From the NCBI GenBank assembly GCA_039714315.1, contig JBDLJM010000015.1, positions 1 through 36,197 on the forward strand: DNA of 36,197 nt, in the 5' to 3' direction. The position numbers were made by a program, and so were the translations under genes. The notes under the pieces were generated by a model. The model was not told the origin of the DNA. It made no database searches and saw only the letters and a program-made list of their open reading frames with translations. Each line of letters opens with the position of its first letter. Positions within the stretch are counted from its first letter, which is position 1. The DNA is from Bacteroidota bacterium (GTDB taxonomy: Bacteria > Bacteroidota > Bacteroidia > Flavobacteriales > JADGDT01). Shown in pieces: positions 8,965 through 16,608 of the stretch.

Positions 8965-10452
8965 ATGAAAGAAGAAAAGTATATACTATCCATAGATCAG
9001 GGTACAACAAGTTCAAGAGCTGTTTTGTTTGATAAAGAACAGAATATAGTTTGTATCGAACAGAAAGAAATAAAACAATACTACCCTTTCAAAGGTTGGG
9101 TAGAGCAAAGTCCTGAAGAAATTTGGCAAACTTCTTACGAGTCGGCACTAAAGATTTTGGAAAAAAGAAAACTGACATCAAATGAAATTGCTGCAATAGG
9201 TATTACCAATCAACGGGAAACAACAATTGTTTGGGATAAAAAAACAGGAAAACCATTACATAGAGCTATTGTTTGGCAAGATACCAGAACAGCTAAATAT
9301 TGTGAAGATATAAAACATAGCAGTTATTTTAATATTATTAAAAGAAAAACCGGATTGCTTGTAGATTCTTATTTCTCGGCAACTAAAATAAAATGGATAC
9401 TCGATAAATACGACAAGGACAGAGAACGTTCGAAAAAAGGAGAGCTCCTATTCGGGACTATTGACACCTGGCTCTTGTGGAAATTAACTAATGGAGAGTT
9501 GCATTATACAGATTACAGTAATGCCTCGCGAACAATGTTATTCGATATCAACAAAAAAGATTGGAGTAATGAACTCCTGGATTTTTTCAATATTCCCAAA
9601 GAGATCCTCCCGAAAATAAAGGATACAAGCGAAGTTTACGGATATACCGGCAAAAATACTTTTGAGCACAGGATCCCTGTTTCTTCATTAGTAGGAGACC
9701 AACAGGCTGCTTTATTTGGTCATCAATGCGTAAATGAAGGAATGGTTAAGAATACTTATGGCACCGGATGTTTTATGTTGATGAATACCGGCAGAAAGGT
9801 TGTAAAATCAAATCACGGACTACTTTCAACTATCGCCTGGCATTTTAATGGTCAAACTACATATGCACTGGAAGGAAGTGTTTTCGTTGCAGGAGCTGTT
9901 ATTCAGTGGCTGAGAGACCAAATGGGGTTAATAAATCACTCATCAGAAAGCGAAATTTTAGCCACAAAGGTTGATGATAACAATGGAGTGTATTTTGTAC
10001 CTGCTTTCACAGGTTTAGGTGCTCCGCACTGGGACGGTTCAACACAAGGTGCAATTATCGGATTAACAAGAGATTCAAATAAATATCATATTGTAAGAGC
10101 TGCACTGGAATCTATGGCTTATCAAACTAAAGACGTACTTTACTCAATGGTCACTGACAGTAATATTGACCTTAATAAAATATATGTTGATGGTGGTGCT
10201 GTGGATAATAATTTTCTTATGCAGTTTCAATCAGATATATTAAATGCTGATATTATTCGCACCGAAAAAAAGGAGTCTACGGCTCTTGGATCTGCATTAT
10301 TAGCAGGTTTAGCAGTGGGGTACTATAGTAAACATGATATTTCGGACAATAAAAGCATAAATAAAATCTTCAAACCTGAAATCGACAATAAACTAAGAAC
10401 CAAATTTTATACCGGTTGGTTACAGGCTGTAGACCGTGTTAAGAATATATAA
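8965..10452 (+). CDS. glpK: Glycerol kinase
   Basis: A 495-residue FGGY-family kinase that phosphorylates glycerol to sn-glycerol 3-phosphate with ATP in the cytosol. It shows the N-terminal phosphate-binding motif SIDQGTTSSRAVLFD, the substrate-site segments GWVEQSPEEIW and TNQRETT, IVWQDTRT, the second-domain GDQQAALFG, GTGCFML and the C-terminal FGGY signature region with VDGGAVDNNFLMQFQ. Length agrees with E. coli GlpK (502). It is the third gene of a closely spaced run after a lipase-like hydrolase and an outer-membrane barrel, so its glycerol may come from glyceride hydrolysis. Neither a glycerol facilitator (glpF) nor a glycerol-3-phosphate dehydrogenase (glpD) is nearby. It converges on the next gene with only 24 bases between stops and no clear hairpin. 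Confidence 0.97.
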   Translation: MKEEKYILSIDQGTTSSRAVLFDKEQNIVCIEQKEIKQYYPFKGWVEQSPEEIWQTSYESALKILEKRKLTSNEIAAIGITNQRETTIVWDKKTGKPLHRAIVWQDTRTAKYCEDIKHSSYFNIIKRKTGLLVDSYFSATKIKWILDKYDKDRERSKKGELLFGTIDTWLLWKLTNGELHYTDYSNASRTMLFDINKKDWSNELLDFFNIPKEILPKIKDTSEVYGYTGKNTFEHRIPVSSLVGDQQAALFGHQCVNEGMVKNTYGTGCFMLMNTGRKVVKSNHGLLSTIAWHFNGQTTYALEGSVFVAGAVIQWLRDQMGLINHSSESEILATKVDDNNGVYFVPAFTGLGAPHWDGSTQGAIIGLTRDSNKYHIVRAALESMAYQTKDVLYSMVTDSNIDLNKIYVDGGAVDNNFLMQFQSDILNADIIRTEKKESTALGSALLAGLAVGYYSKHDISDNKSINKIFKPEIDNKLRTKFYTGWLQAVDRVKNI

Positions 10453-10476
10453 TAATAAAACAGATGTTAGACAACT

Positions 10477-11637
10477 TTAAAATGACCATTTCAGCCTTAC
10501 GAATATGGCACTTCCTTCATTAGGAACATCTTCATGTATTTCTTCCATTGAAAAATATTGACCAATAGCGGCCAGTTCCATAGTATCAGACATCGAGTAA
10601 GTCAGCATTGGACCTACATATAAAAAACTGCCTTCAGGTCCGTACATGCCCGACAATGAAGCGTAAACTAAGGGAGAAATACTATATCCGGCACTTGTAA
10701 AGAATGCATATTTGGTTATAAATAGACTTTTAGGACTTAAATCCATAAATAAAACGCCTCCTAAGCCGGAACCCATATCATCTGCACCAAAGCCGTTATA
10801 GAGCATTTCTAACTGTAGGTTTAGCGAGTTACTAAAAGTATAATCGTAATGTATTGCTGCAGTTAAATTACCAGTACTATCAGCAAAGTTTTCTATGGGA
10901 TGGTAGTAAGTTAATTCACCGTTAAAACCACCGCCGGCAATACTTCCCGACCACCCTGCTCCTATTACATAATCGGTCTCTGTAAAAACACCTCCCAAAA
11001 ACTGTAAATCATAACCTCCTGTGTTAAATCTGTACAATAAAGCAGATGTTATTTTATTATCACTGTTTATTGACGTTGACGATTCTATTTTTCCTGATTC
11101 GCCAATATAATATTGCAGTCTTACTGCATCACTTCCGGGTTTTTCTTCATAGTCAAAGTCAAAATAAGAATATGTATTGAACAAGTCATTGGGATTCCAT
11201 ACATACGACTGTCCCCAGTTTATTCTTTGCCGACCAACTGTTATCTGAAGATTACCAACAGTATAATCAAACATCAACCTGTCAATCTGAGATATTCCCA
11301 ACCATGAATTTTTATCAACCCAAAGCCAGTTCAAATTCATATAACCCTGGTCGCGTGAGATGTAATTGCTATAGTCCGGAATTTGAGATACATTATTACC
11401 AGCCACTATTCTGTTCCTCAGACCTGCTGTAAGGGTGAAGTTATCGTTTAAATACCAGTTAAAATCAAGTCTGTTGTATATTGTGTTTTCAATCATCATT
11501 GGCTCATCATCACCGGTTGACTGCATTGCCGACATTCCTTTCACATAACCTTTCAGCATGTAATTATCCTGTGCATAAGCAACTGAATACAGTAATGATA
11601 ACATCAGAAATAATAAAATTTTAAAGATGTTGTGCAT
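10477..11637 (-). CDS. Outer-membrane beta-barrel protein of the ABC cassette
   Basis: A 386-residue secreted protein of unknown function. The first 22 residues form a signal peptide (hydrophobic run then AYA before QDNYML). The mature part is made of alternating strands with many aromatic residues and ends in VRLKWSF; the terminal phenylalanine is the usual C-terminal signal of outer-membrane barrels. A segment near residues 135-155, GRQRINWGQSYVWNPND, resembles the motif of DUF1302 / alginate-export-like porins, which often sit beside LolA-like proteins and envelope transporters. It is the last gene of the minus-strand cassette, 27 bases after the ABC ATPase gene. I infer it is the outer-membrane end of the transport route, either an acceptor or a channel. 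The barrel call is solid, the family name tentative. Confidence 0.7.
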   Translation of the reverse strand: MHNIFKILLFLMLSLLYSVAYAQDNYMLKGYVKGMSAMQSTGDDEPMMIENTIYNRLDFNWYLNDNFTLTAGLRNRIVAGNNVSQIPDYSNYISRDQGYMNLNWLWVDKNSWLGISQIDRLMFDYTVGNLQITVGRQRINWGQSYVWNPNDLFNTYSYFDFDYEEKPGSDAVRLQYYIGESGKIESSTSINSDNKITSALLYRFNTGGYDLQFLGGVFTETDYVIGAGWSGSIAGGGFNGELTYYHPIENFADSTGNLTAAIHYDYTFSNSLNLQLEMLYNGFGADDMGSGLGGVLFMDLSPKSLFITKYAFFTSAGYSISPLVYASLSGMYGPEGSFLYVGPMLTYSMSDTMELAAIGQYFSMEEIHEDVPNEGSAIFVRLKWSF

Positions 11638-11664
11638 ATAACTTATTATTGATTTTTTAGAAAT

Positions 11665-12372
11665 CTATGATTTATCAACTATAATCTTTTTCCTAACCTC
11701 GTCCGAAACAACCTTACCATCATCAATAGTAATCACTCTGTGAGCTTTATCTACAACCCTTTGATCGTGAGTGGAGAAAATAAAAGTTATATGTTCTTCC
11801 TCATTAAGACGTTCCATTATTTCTAATAACTGTGTAGTAGATTTAGAGTCAAGGTTTGCTGTTGGCTCATCAGCAAGAATAAATGTTGGTTTAGAAGCCA
11901 GTGCTCTTGCTACAGCTACCCGTTGTTGTTGTCCTCCCGATAGCTGATTTGGACGACTATTCAACCTATCGCCCAGTCCAACTGATTCTAGTAGAGAAAT
12001 TGTCCTGTTATCCATCTTATTTTTATCCCAATTTTGTAACTGCATTATAAACTCTACGTTTTCTTTTGCTGTAAGTACTGGAATTAAATTATAGGACTGA
12101 AAAACAAATCCAATATTTCTCAATCTAAAATCTATCAACTTACTGGAAGATAAAGTTGACATATCAGTTCCCCTAATTTCAACTATTCCTGATGTTGGGT
12201 GTTCTAACCCTCCCACCATATTCAATAAAGTTGTCTTCCCTGATCCTGAAGGGCCAACTATAGCAGTAAATTCACCCTCTTTAAATTCCAGATTAATTCC
12301 GTTTACCGCATGTACCGGCACCTCCGTATCATGATAAGTTTTTGTAAGATTACTTATTTTTATAATACTCAT
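11665..12372 (-). CDS. ABC transporter ATPase, LolD/MacB type
   Basis: A 235-residue ATPase of the LolD/MacB/FtsE group that powers FtsX-type permeases from the cytosolic face. Walker A is GPSGSGKTT (40-48), the Q-loop is in FVFQSYNLIP, the signature LSGGQQQR begins at residue 144, Walker B is FILADEP (164-170) with catalytic Glu169, and the H-loop is in STHD. All nucleotide-binding residues are intact. It lies downstream of two permease genes on the same strand across a 161-base spacer that holds a degenerate repeat, and upstream of the barrel gene. Pairing with the two permeases gives a LolCDE-like complex. Its actual substrate cannot be read from the ATPase. Confidence 0.93.
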   Translation of the reverse strand: MSIIKISNLTKTYHDTEVPVHAVNGINLEFKEGEFTAIVGPSGSGKTTLLNMVGGLEHPTSGIVEIRGTDMSTLSSSKLIDFRLRNIGFVFQSYNLIPVLTAKENVEFIMQLQNWDKNKMDNRTISLLESVGLGDRLNSRPNQLSGGQQQRVAVARALASKPTFILADEPTANLDSKSTTQLLEIMERLNEEEHITFIFSTHDQRVVDKAHRVITIDDGKVVSDEVRKKIIVDKS

Positions 12373-12410
12373 CTTTCTTTAGTTTATTCGGTTATATGTT
12401 TAATTAATAG

Positions 12411-12530
12411 GTTATTCCGACTGAAGCGATAACGCAATGGAGGAATCTTTTGATAGTTGGCAGTACATATCTCGAAATATCTCCACTTAGTTTTATTCGA
12501 CTTCAAGGACACTGATAAAACTTCGGTCGT
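12411..12530. repeat. Degenerate palindromic intergenic repeat
   Basis: The spacer between the ATPase and permease genes is largely filled by an element starting TTATTCCGACTGAAGCGAT and ending CTTCGGTCG. The ends CGACTGAAG (12418-12426) and CTTCGGTCG (12521-12529) pair at eight of nine positions, and the middle has ATCTCGAAATATCTCC. It resembles a family of TCATTCCGAC...GGAGGAATCT repeats that I recall from Bacteroidota intergenic DNA. A related degenerate copy sits at 15006-15091 in the same operon. Confidence 0.5.
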
Positions 12531-12533
12531 ATG

Positions 12534-13760
12534 TTACTCCGTTCTTAAAGCCTCTACAGGGTTTAACTTCAACGCTTTTATTGCGGGATAAATTGATGCC
12601 AGTATCCCAGTTACAACAACTAATACTGTTATTTGCAGATACCTGAATATTTCCAGCTCCGGATAACTAATTGCACTGTAACCTACAGATTCCAGCCCAT
12701 CAGCCCATGCTGAAAAATCAAGTCCCGCAGTTCCGTAATAATTTATTACCAGCATAGAGATAAACTCTCCTATCACTGCCCCAACAAGTGACAAAAAAAC
12801 AGTTTCCAACATTATCATATAAAAAATTCTTGCTTTACTCATTCCGATAGCCATCAACATTCCGAGTTCTTTTGTCCTTTCCAGTATCACCATAAGCATG
12901 GTATTAACTATTCCAAAACCTAAGGCAGCGAGTATAATTATCATAAAAATACCCATATAAACATCCATATATTCTGAAATAAATTTTAAATAAGGCTGTA
13001 TATCAGACCAGTCTTCACAAAGAACATCGGGGTATTTTGATTGAAGTTGTTCTGAAACTATTGATGCATTTGCCGAATTATCCAATAAAATATCTATTTC
13101 GTGAGATTGATTTTCGGGGAGTTCAAGAACCCTTCTTAAATCCTTATCTTTTACAAATACATGCATTTTATCCCATGGTCTGTTATCTGTCTTATATATT
13201 CCTATAACCTTAAAAGCTGCACCAGTAATTTCTCCCTTATAATCCTGAAATGTCAATACTATTTTAGATTTAAGCTTTACTTTAAGTTCTTTTGCTAAAG
13301 CCTTTGATATCACTATAGAGTTCCGTTTTTCAGTCTCAAAAAAATCTCCGTTTACCGAGTCTATCTTTTCGTACAGTTTGAAAACATTTTTCTCTGTTTC
13401 AGGATTAATTCCAACAATAGTAACTCCACTGTTTTTATTTGCTGTAGCTGCCATTGCCTGGGTTTTAATCCTTGATGTTACAGCCTTCACTCCTTTTATT
13501 TTTGATATTTCATCAAGTTTTTCATTACTTAAATTGATAGTTTTTTTTACATCAAAATTATCGGCAAACTCAGGATGGTGAAACTGAATATGTGCAGTTT
13601 CAATTGAAAAAGCATCTTTAACTCTCCGCTTAGCCAAGCCATTCATCCAGGCAGATGTAAAAAGTCCTCCAATCAATCCGGATGCTATAGCCAGAAGTAC
13701 CACTGAGCTTCGCAGCTTACTTCTCCATATATTTCGCCATGCTATTTTTATCAACATCAT
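12534..13760 (-). CDS. ABC transporter permease, FtsX/LolCE type (second)
   Basis: A 408-residue inner-membrane permease. The N-terminal IKIAWRNIWRSKLRS leads into the first membrane helix (about residues 18-42). A large periplasmic MacB-PCD-like domain spans about 50-260, and three C-terminal helices (about 265-295, 310-345, 375-400) form the FtsX domain, ending with the classic coupling tail LNPVEALRTE. The topology of one N-terminal helix plus three C-terminal helices is that of LolC, LolE and MacB, which move lipoproteins or amphipathic substrates rather than small solutes. It starts 3 bases after the stop of the first permease, so translation is probably coupled. Two different permeases with one ATPase gene imply a LolCDE-like heterodimer. 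Confidence 0.9.
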   Translation of the reverse strand: MMLIKIAWRNIWRSKLRSSVVLLAIASGLIGGLFTSAWMNGLAKRRVKDAFSIETAHIQFHHPEFADNFDVKKTINLSNEKLDEISKIKGVKAVTSRIKTQAMAATANKNSGVTIVGINPETEKNVFKLYEKIDSVNGDFFETEKRNSIVISKALAKELKVKLKSKIVLTFQDYKGEITGAAFKVIGIYKTDNRPWDKMHVFVKDKDLRRVLELPENQSHEIDILLDNSANASIVSEQLQSKYPDVLCEDWSDIQPYLKFISEYMDVYMGIFMIIILAALGFGIVNTMLMVILERTKELGMLMAIGMSKARIFYMIMLETVFLSLVGAVIGEFISMLVINYYGTAGLDFSAWADGLESVGYSAISYPELEIFRYLQITVLVVVTGILASIYPAIKALKLNPVEALRTE

Positions 13761-13763
13761 AAT

Positions 13764-14987
13764 TTAAGATCTTAAACCGTTAATTACATTTAATGTCATA
13801 ATTTTTATTGTAGGATATAACATCGCAATCATACTAATTATCGCAATTACTATAGCTTGATTTACAAATATTTGAGGATCCATACTCATAGGTGCAACCG
13901 GCTCAAAATTAAAATCTTTCATCGCTTCTAATGACTCTCCTGTAAGTTGTATAGGGTTATAATAATAATAAATCATCAGCGGAAGACTAATTACAATACC
14001 CGATACAACCGCAATAGCTGTGATAAATAACAATTCAATTATCACAACAAGTGCTAGTTTACTTTTCTGCATTCCAATAGATATCATTACCGAGAATTCC
14101 CTGATTCGCTCTGTGGTCATCATAAGTACTGTTCCGAATATTCCAAAGGCGACTATTAAGTACAGAATTGCAATCATAATAACACCTCCGGCATTATCGC
14201 TTTCTATCATCTGCATTAGTTCCTTATTCATTTCAACCCATCCCATTACTTCATATTTTTCTTTATCAAGCTCTGAGTTTATTTTTTTCAGTACTGCTTT
14301 TACATCATCGAGTTCATGCAAATCAAATACTAAAGCAGTGAGTTTCCCTTCACTTGAGAAAAATGATTTTGCCTCTTTTATTGGCATATAAACAGTACCG
14401 CGATTCATATCAGGTGTAGGTAGTTTCAGTATACCTTTAATATGATACAATCCTGCTGCCGTCGCCCCATGATACCCGGATGAAAACAAAACCAGAGTAT
14501 CGTTAACCTTTACATTTAAAAATTTTGCCAGATCCTGTGCTACAAGTATTGATTTATCGTTATAATTAATAAACTCTCCCTCTTCAAGATATGACCTAAT
14601 CTTAGTCATCTTATCTTCTTTTTCAGGCGATACCCCCATTATAGCAACACCTTTTGTCGCCTCGCCCGAAGAGGCTAAAGCAAAAGACTCTAAGCGTGGA
14701 ATCACTACACTAACCCGTGAATCATCCTCTAAACTGCTTATAGCTGCTTCATCAATAGAAAAAATATTATTTATATTCTTATCTTCCCAATAGCCTTTTT
14801 TATGTATTTGAATGTAGCCTGAATAAGCCTCAACTGCATTCTCTTTCATTTTGTCATAAGAGCCTACCTGAAAACCTCTCATTACTATTGAAAAAAATAA
14901 AGCAAAAGTGATCGATGCAACTGTTATCAAGGTCCTCCGCTTGTTTCTCCAAATATTTCGCCAGGCTATTTTTAATATTGTGATCAT
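13764..14987 (-). CDS. ABC transporter permease, FtsX/LolCE type (first)
   Basis: A 407-residue inner-membrane permease with the same plan as its downstream partner: N-terminal ILKIAWRNIWRNKRRT, a membrane helix at about 18-40, a periplasmic domain at about 45-265, then three helices near 275-300, 320-350 and 375-400 ending TLNVINGLRS. The two permeases are clearly paralogous but well diverged, as LolC and LolE are. It follows the LolA-like gene across a 110-base spacer that is almost entirely a degenerate palindrome. Substrate is not visible from the sequence; the adjacent LolA-like carrier and outer-membrane barrel argue for delivery of a lipid or lipoprotein across the periplasm rather than drug efflux, but efflux remains possible. 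Confidence 0.9.
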   Translation of the reverse strand: MITILKIAWRNIWRNKRRTLITVASITFALFFSIVMRGFQVGSYDKMKENAVEAYSGYIQIHKKGYWEDKNINNIFSIDEAAISSLEDDSRVSVVIPRLESFALASSGEATKGVAIMGVSPEKEDKMTKIRSYLEEGEFINYNDKSILVAQDLAKFLNVKVNDTLVLFSSGYHGATAAGLYHIKGILKLPTPDMNRGTVYMPIKEAKSFFSSEGKLTALVFDLHELDDVKAVLKKINSELDKEKYEVMGWVEMNKELMQMIESDNAGGVIMIAILYLIVAFGIFGTVLMMTTERIREFSVMISIGMQKSKLALVVIIELLFITAIAVVSGIVISLPLMIYYYYNPIQLTGESLEAMKDFNFEPVAPMSMDPQIFVNQAIVIAIISMIAMLYPTIKIMTLNVINGLRS

Positions 14988-15005
14988 ATATTTTCCGTTT
15001 TATAA

Positions 15006-15091
15006 CGTCATTTCAACCGACAGTAAGTAGTGGTGAGATCTCTATATTTCAATAGATGTCTCAACATTCTATCGCAACGCTTTACATTACG
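15006..15091. repeat. Degenerate palindromic intergenic repeat
   Basis: The element starts CGTCATTTCAACCGACAGTA and folds back on itself. The inner arms TGAGATCTCTAT (15034-15045) and ATAGATGTCTCA (15052-15063) pair at ten of twelve positions, and the outer arms pair at roughly two thirds. It fills most of the spacer between the LolA-like gene and the first permease and resembles the decayed TCATTTCGACC...GAGATCTC type of Bacteroidota repeat (family from memory). Confidence 0.5.
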
Positions 15092-15097
15092 CATTTT

Positions 15098-15850
15098 TCA
15101 CCTAACTTTCTTCATCTTTTGTTGAGAGAAAAATGACTCATCCAGTTTTACATCGAATTCCATACTCTGAATATATACAACTGTTTTTTTACCCTCTTCG
15201 TCTGCAGGTACTATTTCTACACGGGTTGGAATAAATCTTCCTCCAACAGTTTTAAAGTCGTATGCAAAATCACTTTTTACCAACTCATCATCTTCGTCGT
15301 AATATTCCGACTTAATCTGGATATACTTATCTTTAAGTATCCACTTATAAACTTTTCCCCAAATTACAGCTGCATCCTCTTTAGGAGTCATTTCTATTTT
15401 CCATGTTTCATAGCCATCAATTACTTCCTCTGAAACTATTTTGTGCTCGTAATCCTTTACAATAGAGCTTTCCTTTAAAATATCATCATTTGTATAATCG
15501 GATCCCATCCAGCCTTGCGACATCATCGAAGCAGGAATTTTTATCATTCTACCAATCGCCGGCATCCAGTTCCACATTTCTGTTTCTCGTTTCATGAAGA
15601 CCTGACCCTTATCTTTCGCCGGAGCTGTAATATACGTCATAGAATAATCAACCCCTCTACCCCAGCTTTTCATGCTTACAGAGCGCTTCCATGTTGGGCG
15701 AATTATCTCCATTTTCATAACAGAAGTATTACTTTCTCCTCTCATTAACTCATCAGCCTTTTTTATTATGTCTTCGGCAGTTTGAGCATTTACTGTACTT
15801 GCTGAAATAAATAACAGAATGAGCGTTGTAACTTTTTTGAGTGTTTTCAT
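15098..15850 (-). CDS. LolA-like outer membrane lipoprotein-sorting protein (PF17131 type)
   Basis: A 250-residue periplasmic protein. The signal peptide MKTLKKVTTLILLFISASTV ends at NA before QTAEDI. The mature protein has the family features KSWGRGVDYSMTYITAPAKD, the segment MWNWMPAIGRMIKIPASMM, and SQGWMGSDYTNDD, typical of the LolA-like outer-membrane-lipoprotein-sorting family (a half-barrel expected to shield acyl chains). I chose the ATG at 15850 because it is preceded by AGGAAA at good spacing and begins the signal peptide; a start at 15880 would add ten residues, overlap the TetR gene and bury the signal. It lies 13 bases after the TetR gene. In this cassette it probably carries the substrate from the permeases to the outer-membrane barrel. 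No cysteine lipobox is present, so it is soluble. Confidence 0.86.
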   Translation of the reverse strand: MKTLKKVTTLILLFISASTVNAQTAEDIIKKADELMRGESNTSVMKMEIIRPTWKRSVSMKSWGRGVDYSMTYITAPAKDKGQVFMKRETEMWNWMPAIGRMIKIPASMMSQGWMGSDYTNDDILKESSIVKDYEHKIVSEEVIDGYETWKIEMTPKEDAAVIWGKVYKWILKDKYIQIKSEYYDEDDELVKSDFAYDFKTVGGRFIPTRVEIVPADEEGKKTVVYIQSMEFDVKLDESFFSQQKMKKVR

Positions 15851-15863
15851 ATTTTCCTGTACG

Positions 15864-16439
15864 TTATTTATATTTCTCAATTAATTCTTTCAAAACTTCA
15901 TCTATCGGATAACTTTCTCCCATTACTATGTATCCCAGCATAATACCGTCAAAAGTACTCCCCAAAAGCATAGCCTTTGTTTCGGCATTTTTATACCCCT
16001 TATTTTTATAGTATTGGGAGTATAGACCTACAAACTCTGCCACAACAGGTGTAAATATTTCTGAAAACAAATGCTGCACACCCGGCTGGGCTACTAAATT
16101 GTAGTACAATTTCCAAAAATCAATATTTGCAGCAACCTGATTGAAATTACTTAATATTAATTTTTCAAATTCTTTTTCATCTTTTGGAGCACGTGGAGAT
16201 TCACCGTAAATTCTTGCAAACTCAATTATCCCATTCATTAAAACTTGTTTCAACAATTCTTCTTTGCTTTCAAAATAGTTGTAGAGGTTACCTTTCGATA
16301 CACCTGCATCTCTTGCTATACTTTGCATCGATGTTGTAACATATCCTTCACTTGCAAAAAGCTTCAACGCACTGTCGATTATTAATAGTCCGCGTTGTTC
16401 TTTAATTTCCTGTAACTGTTTACTCGTTCGTGGTGACAT
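15864..16439 (-). CDS. TetR-family transcriptional regulator of the cassette
   Basis: A 191-residue repressor. The N-terminal helix-turn-helix is complete (LFASEGYVTTSMQSIARDAG, then VSKGNLYNYFESKEELL, about residues 28-65), followed by a helical ligand-binding domain with GSTFDGIMLGYIV near the end. An in-frame ATG at 16472 would add 11 residues, but that stretch contains the operator and promoter, so I use the ATG at 16439 (MSPRTSKQLQ). It is the first gene of the minus-strand cassette and directly precedes the LolA-like gene. Autoregulation is strongly suggested by the palindrome at 16454-16471. The inducing ligand is unknown; in related cassettes it is often an amphipathic or lipid-like compound, which is only inference here. 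Confidence 0.92.
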   Translation of the reverse strand: MSPRTSKQLQEIKEQRGLLIIDSALKLFASEGYVTTSMQSIARDAGVSKGNLYNYFESKEELLKQVLMNGIIEFARIYGESPRAPKDEKEFEKLILSNFNQVAANIDFWKLYYNLVAQPGVQHLFSEIFTPVVAEFVGLYSQYYKNKGYKNAETKAMLLGSTFDGIMLGYIVMGESYPIDEVLKELIEKYK

Positions 16440-16453
16440 ATCTATACGGTTTA

Positions 16454-16471
16454 TGACTGACCAGTCGGTCA
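16454..16471. promoter_or_regulatory. TetR operator palindrome
   Basis: The 18-base sequence TGACTGACCAGTCGGTCA is an inverted repeat (14 of 18 positions symmetric) of the TGACnnAC/GTnnGTCA type bound by many TetR-family repressors. It lies 14 bases before the TetR start and touches the end of the -7 element, where bound repressor would block initiation. Confidence 0.65.
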
Positions 16472-16477
16472 AATTTA
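16470..16477 (-). promoter_or_regulatory. -7 promoter element of the TetR cassette
   Basis: On the minus strand this reads TAAATTTG, an exact match to the Bacteroidota -7 motif TAnnTTTG. Transcription would begin a few bases further on, inside the TetR operator. No TTG is seen at the usual -33 spacing. Confidence 0.45.
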
Positions 16478-16539
16478 TAAAATAATTTAATTAGTACGAT
16501 ATTTTTTTTGAGAATAAAGCTAATTTCAAAATATACAGC

Positions 16540-16547
16540 TAAATTTG
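16540..16547 (+). promoter_or_regulatory. Possible -7 promoter element for the AI-2E family gene
   Basis: TAAATTTG is an exact TAnnTTTG match 61 bases before the ATG at 16609. No TTG is found at the expected upstream distance, so it is only a candidate. It lies about 63 bases from the divergent TetR promoter. Confidence 0.35.
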
Positions 16548-16608
16548 TTATAGATTCAACCCTGTATAATTTATACAATCAAAGTGGAAACACTGAAATA
16601 ACTGATTT

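Noticed and set aside
12373-12533. Possible small gene in the ATPase-permease spacer
   Set aside because: No frame has a ribosome site or protein-like composition; the DNA is better explained as a degenerate palindromic repeat.
11665-14987. ABC genes as a MacAB-TolC drug pump
   Set aside because: There is no MacA-type adaptor, the permeases and ATPase are separate proteins and the barrel is not TolC-like; the Lol-like reading fits better, though efflux is not fully excluded.
15851-15880. Earlier start of the LolA-like protein
   Set aside because: It would overlap the TetR gene and bury a good signal peptide; AGGAAA lies just before the ATG at 15850.
16440-16472. Earlier start of the TetR protein
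   Set aside because: The stretch contains the TetR operator and the end of the -7 element, so it is leader DNA.
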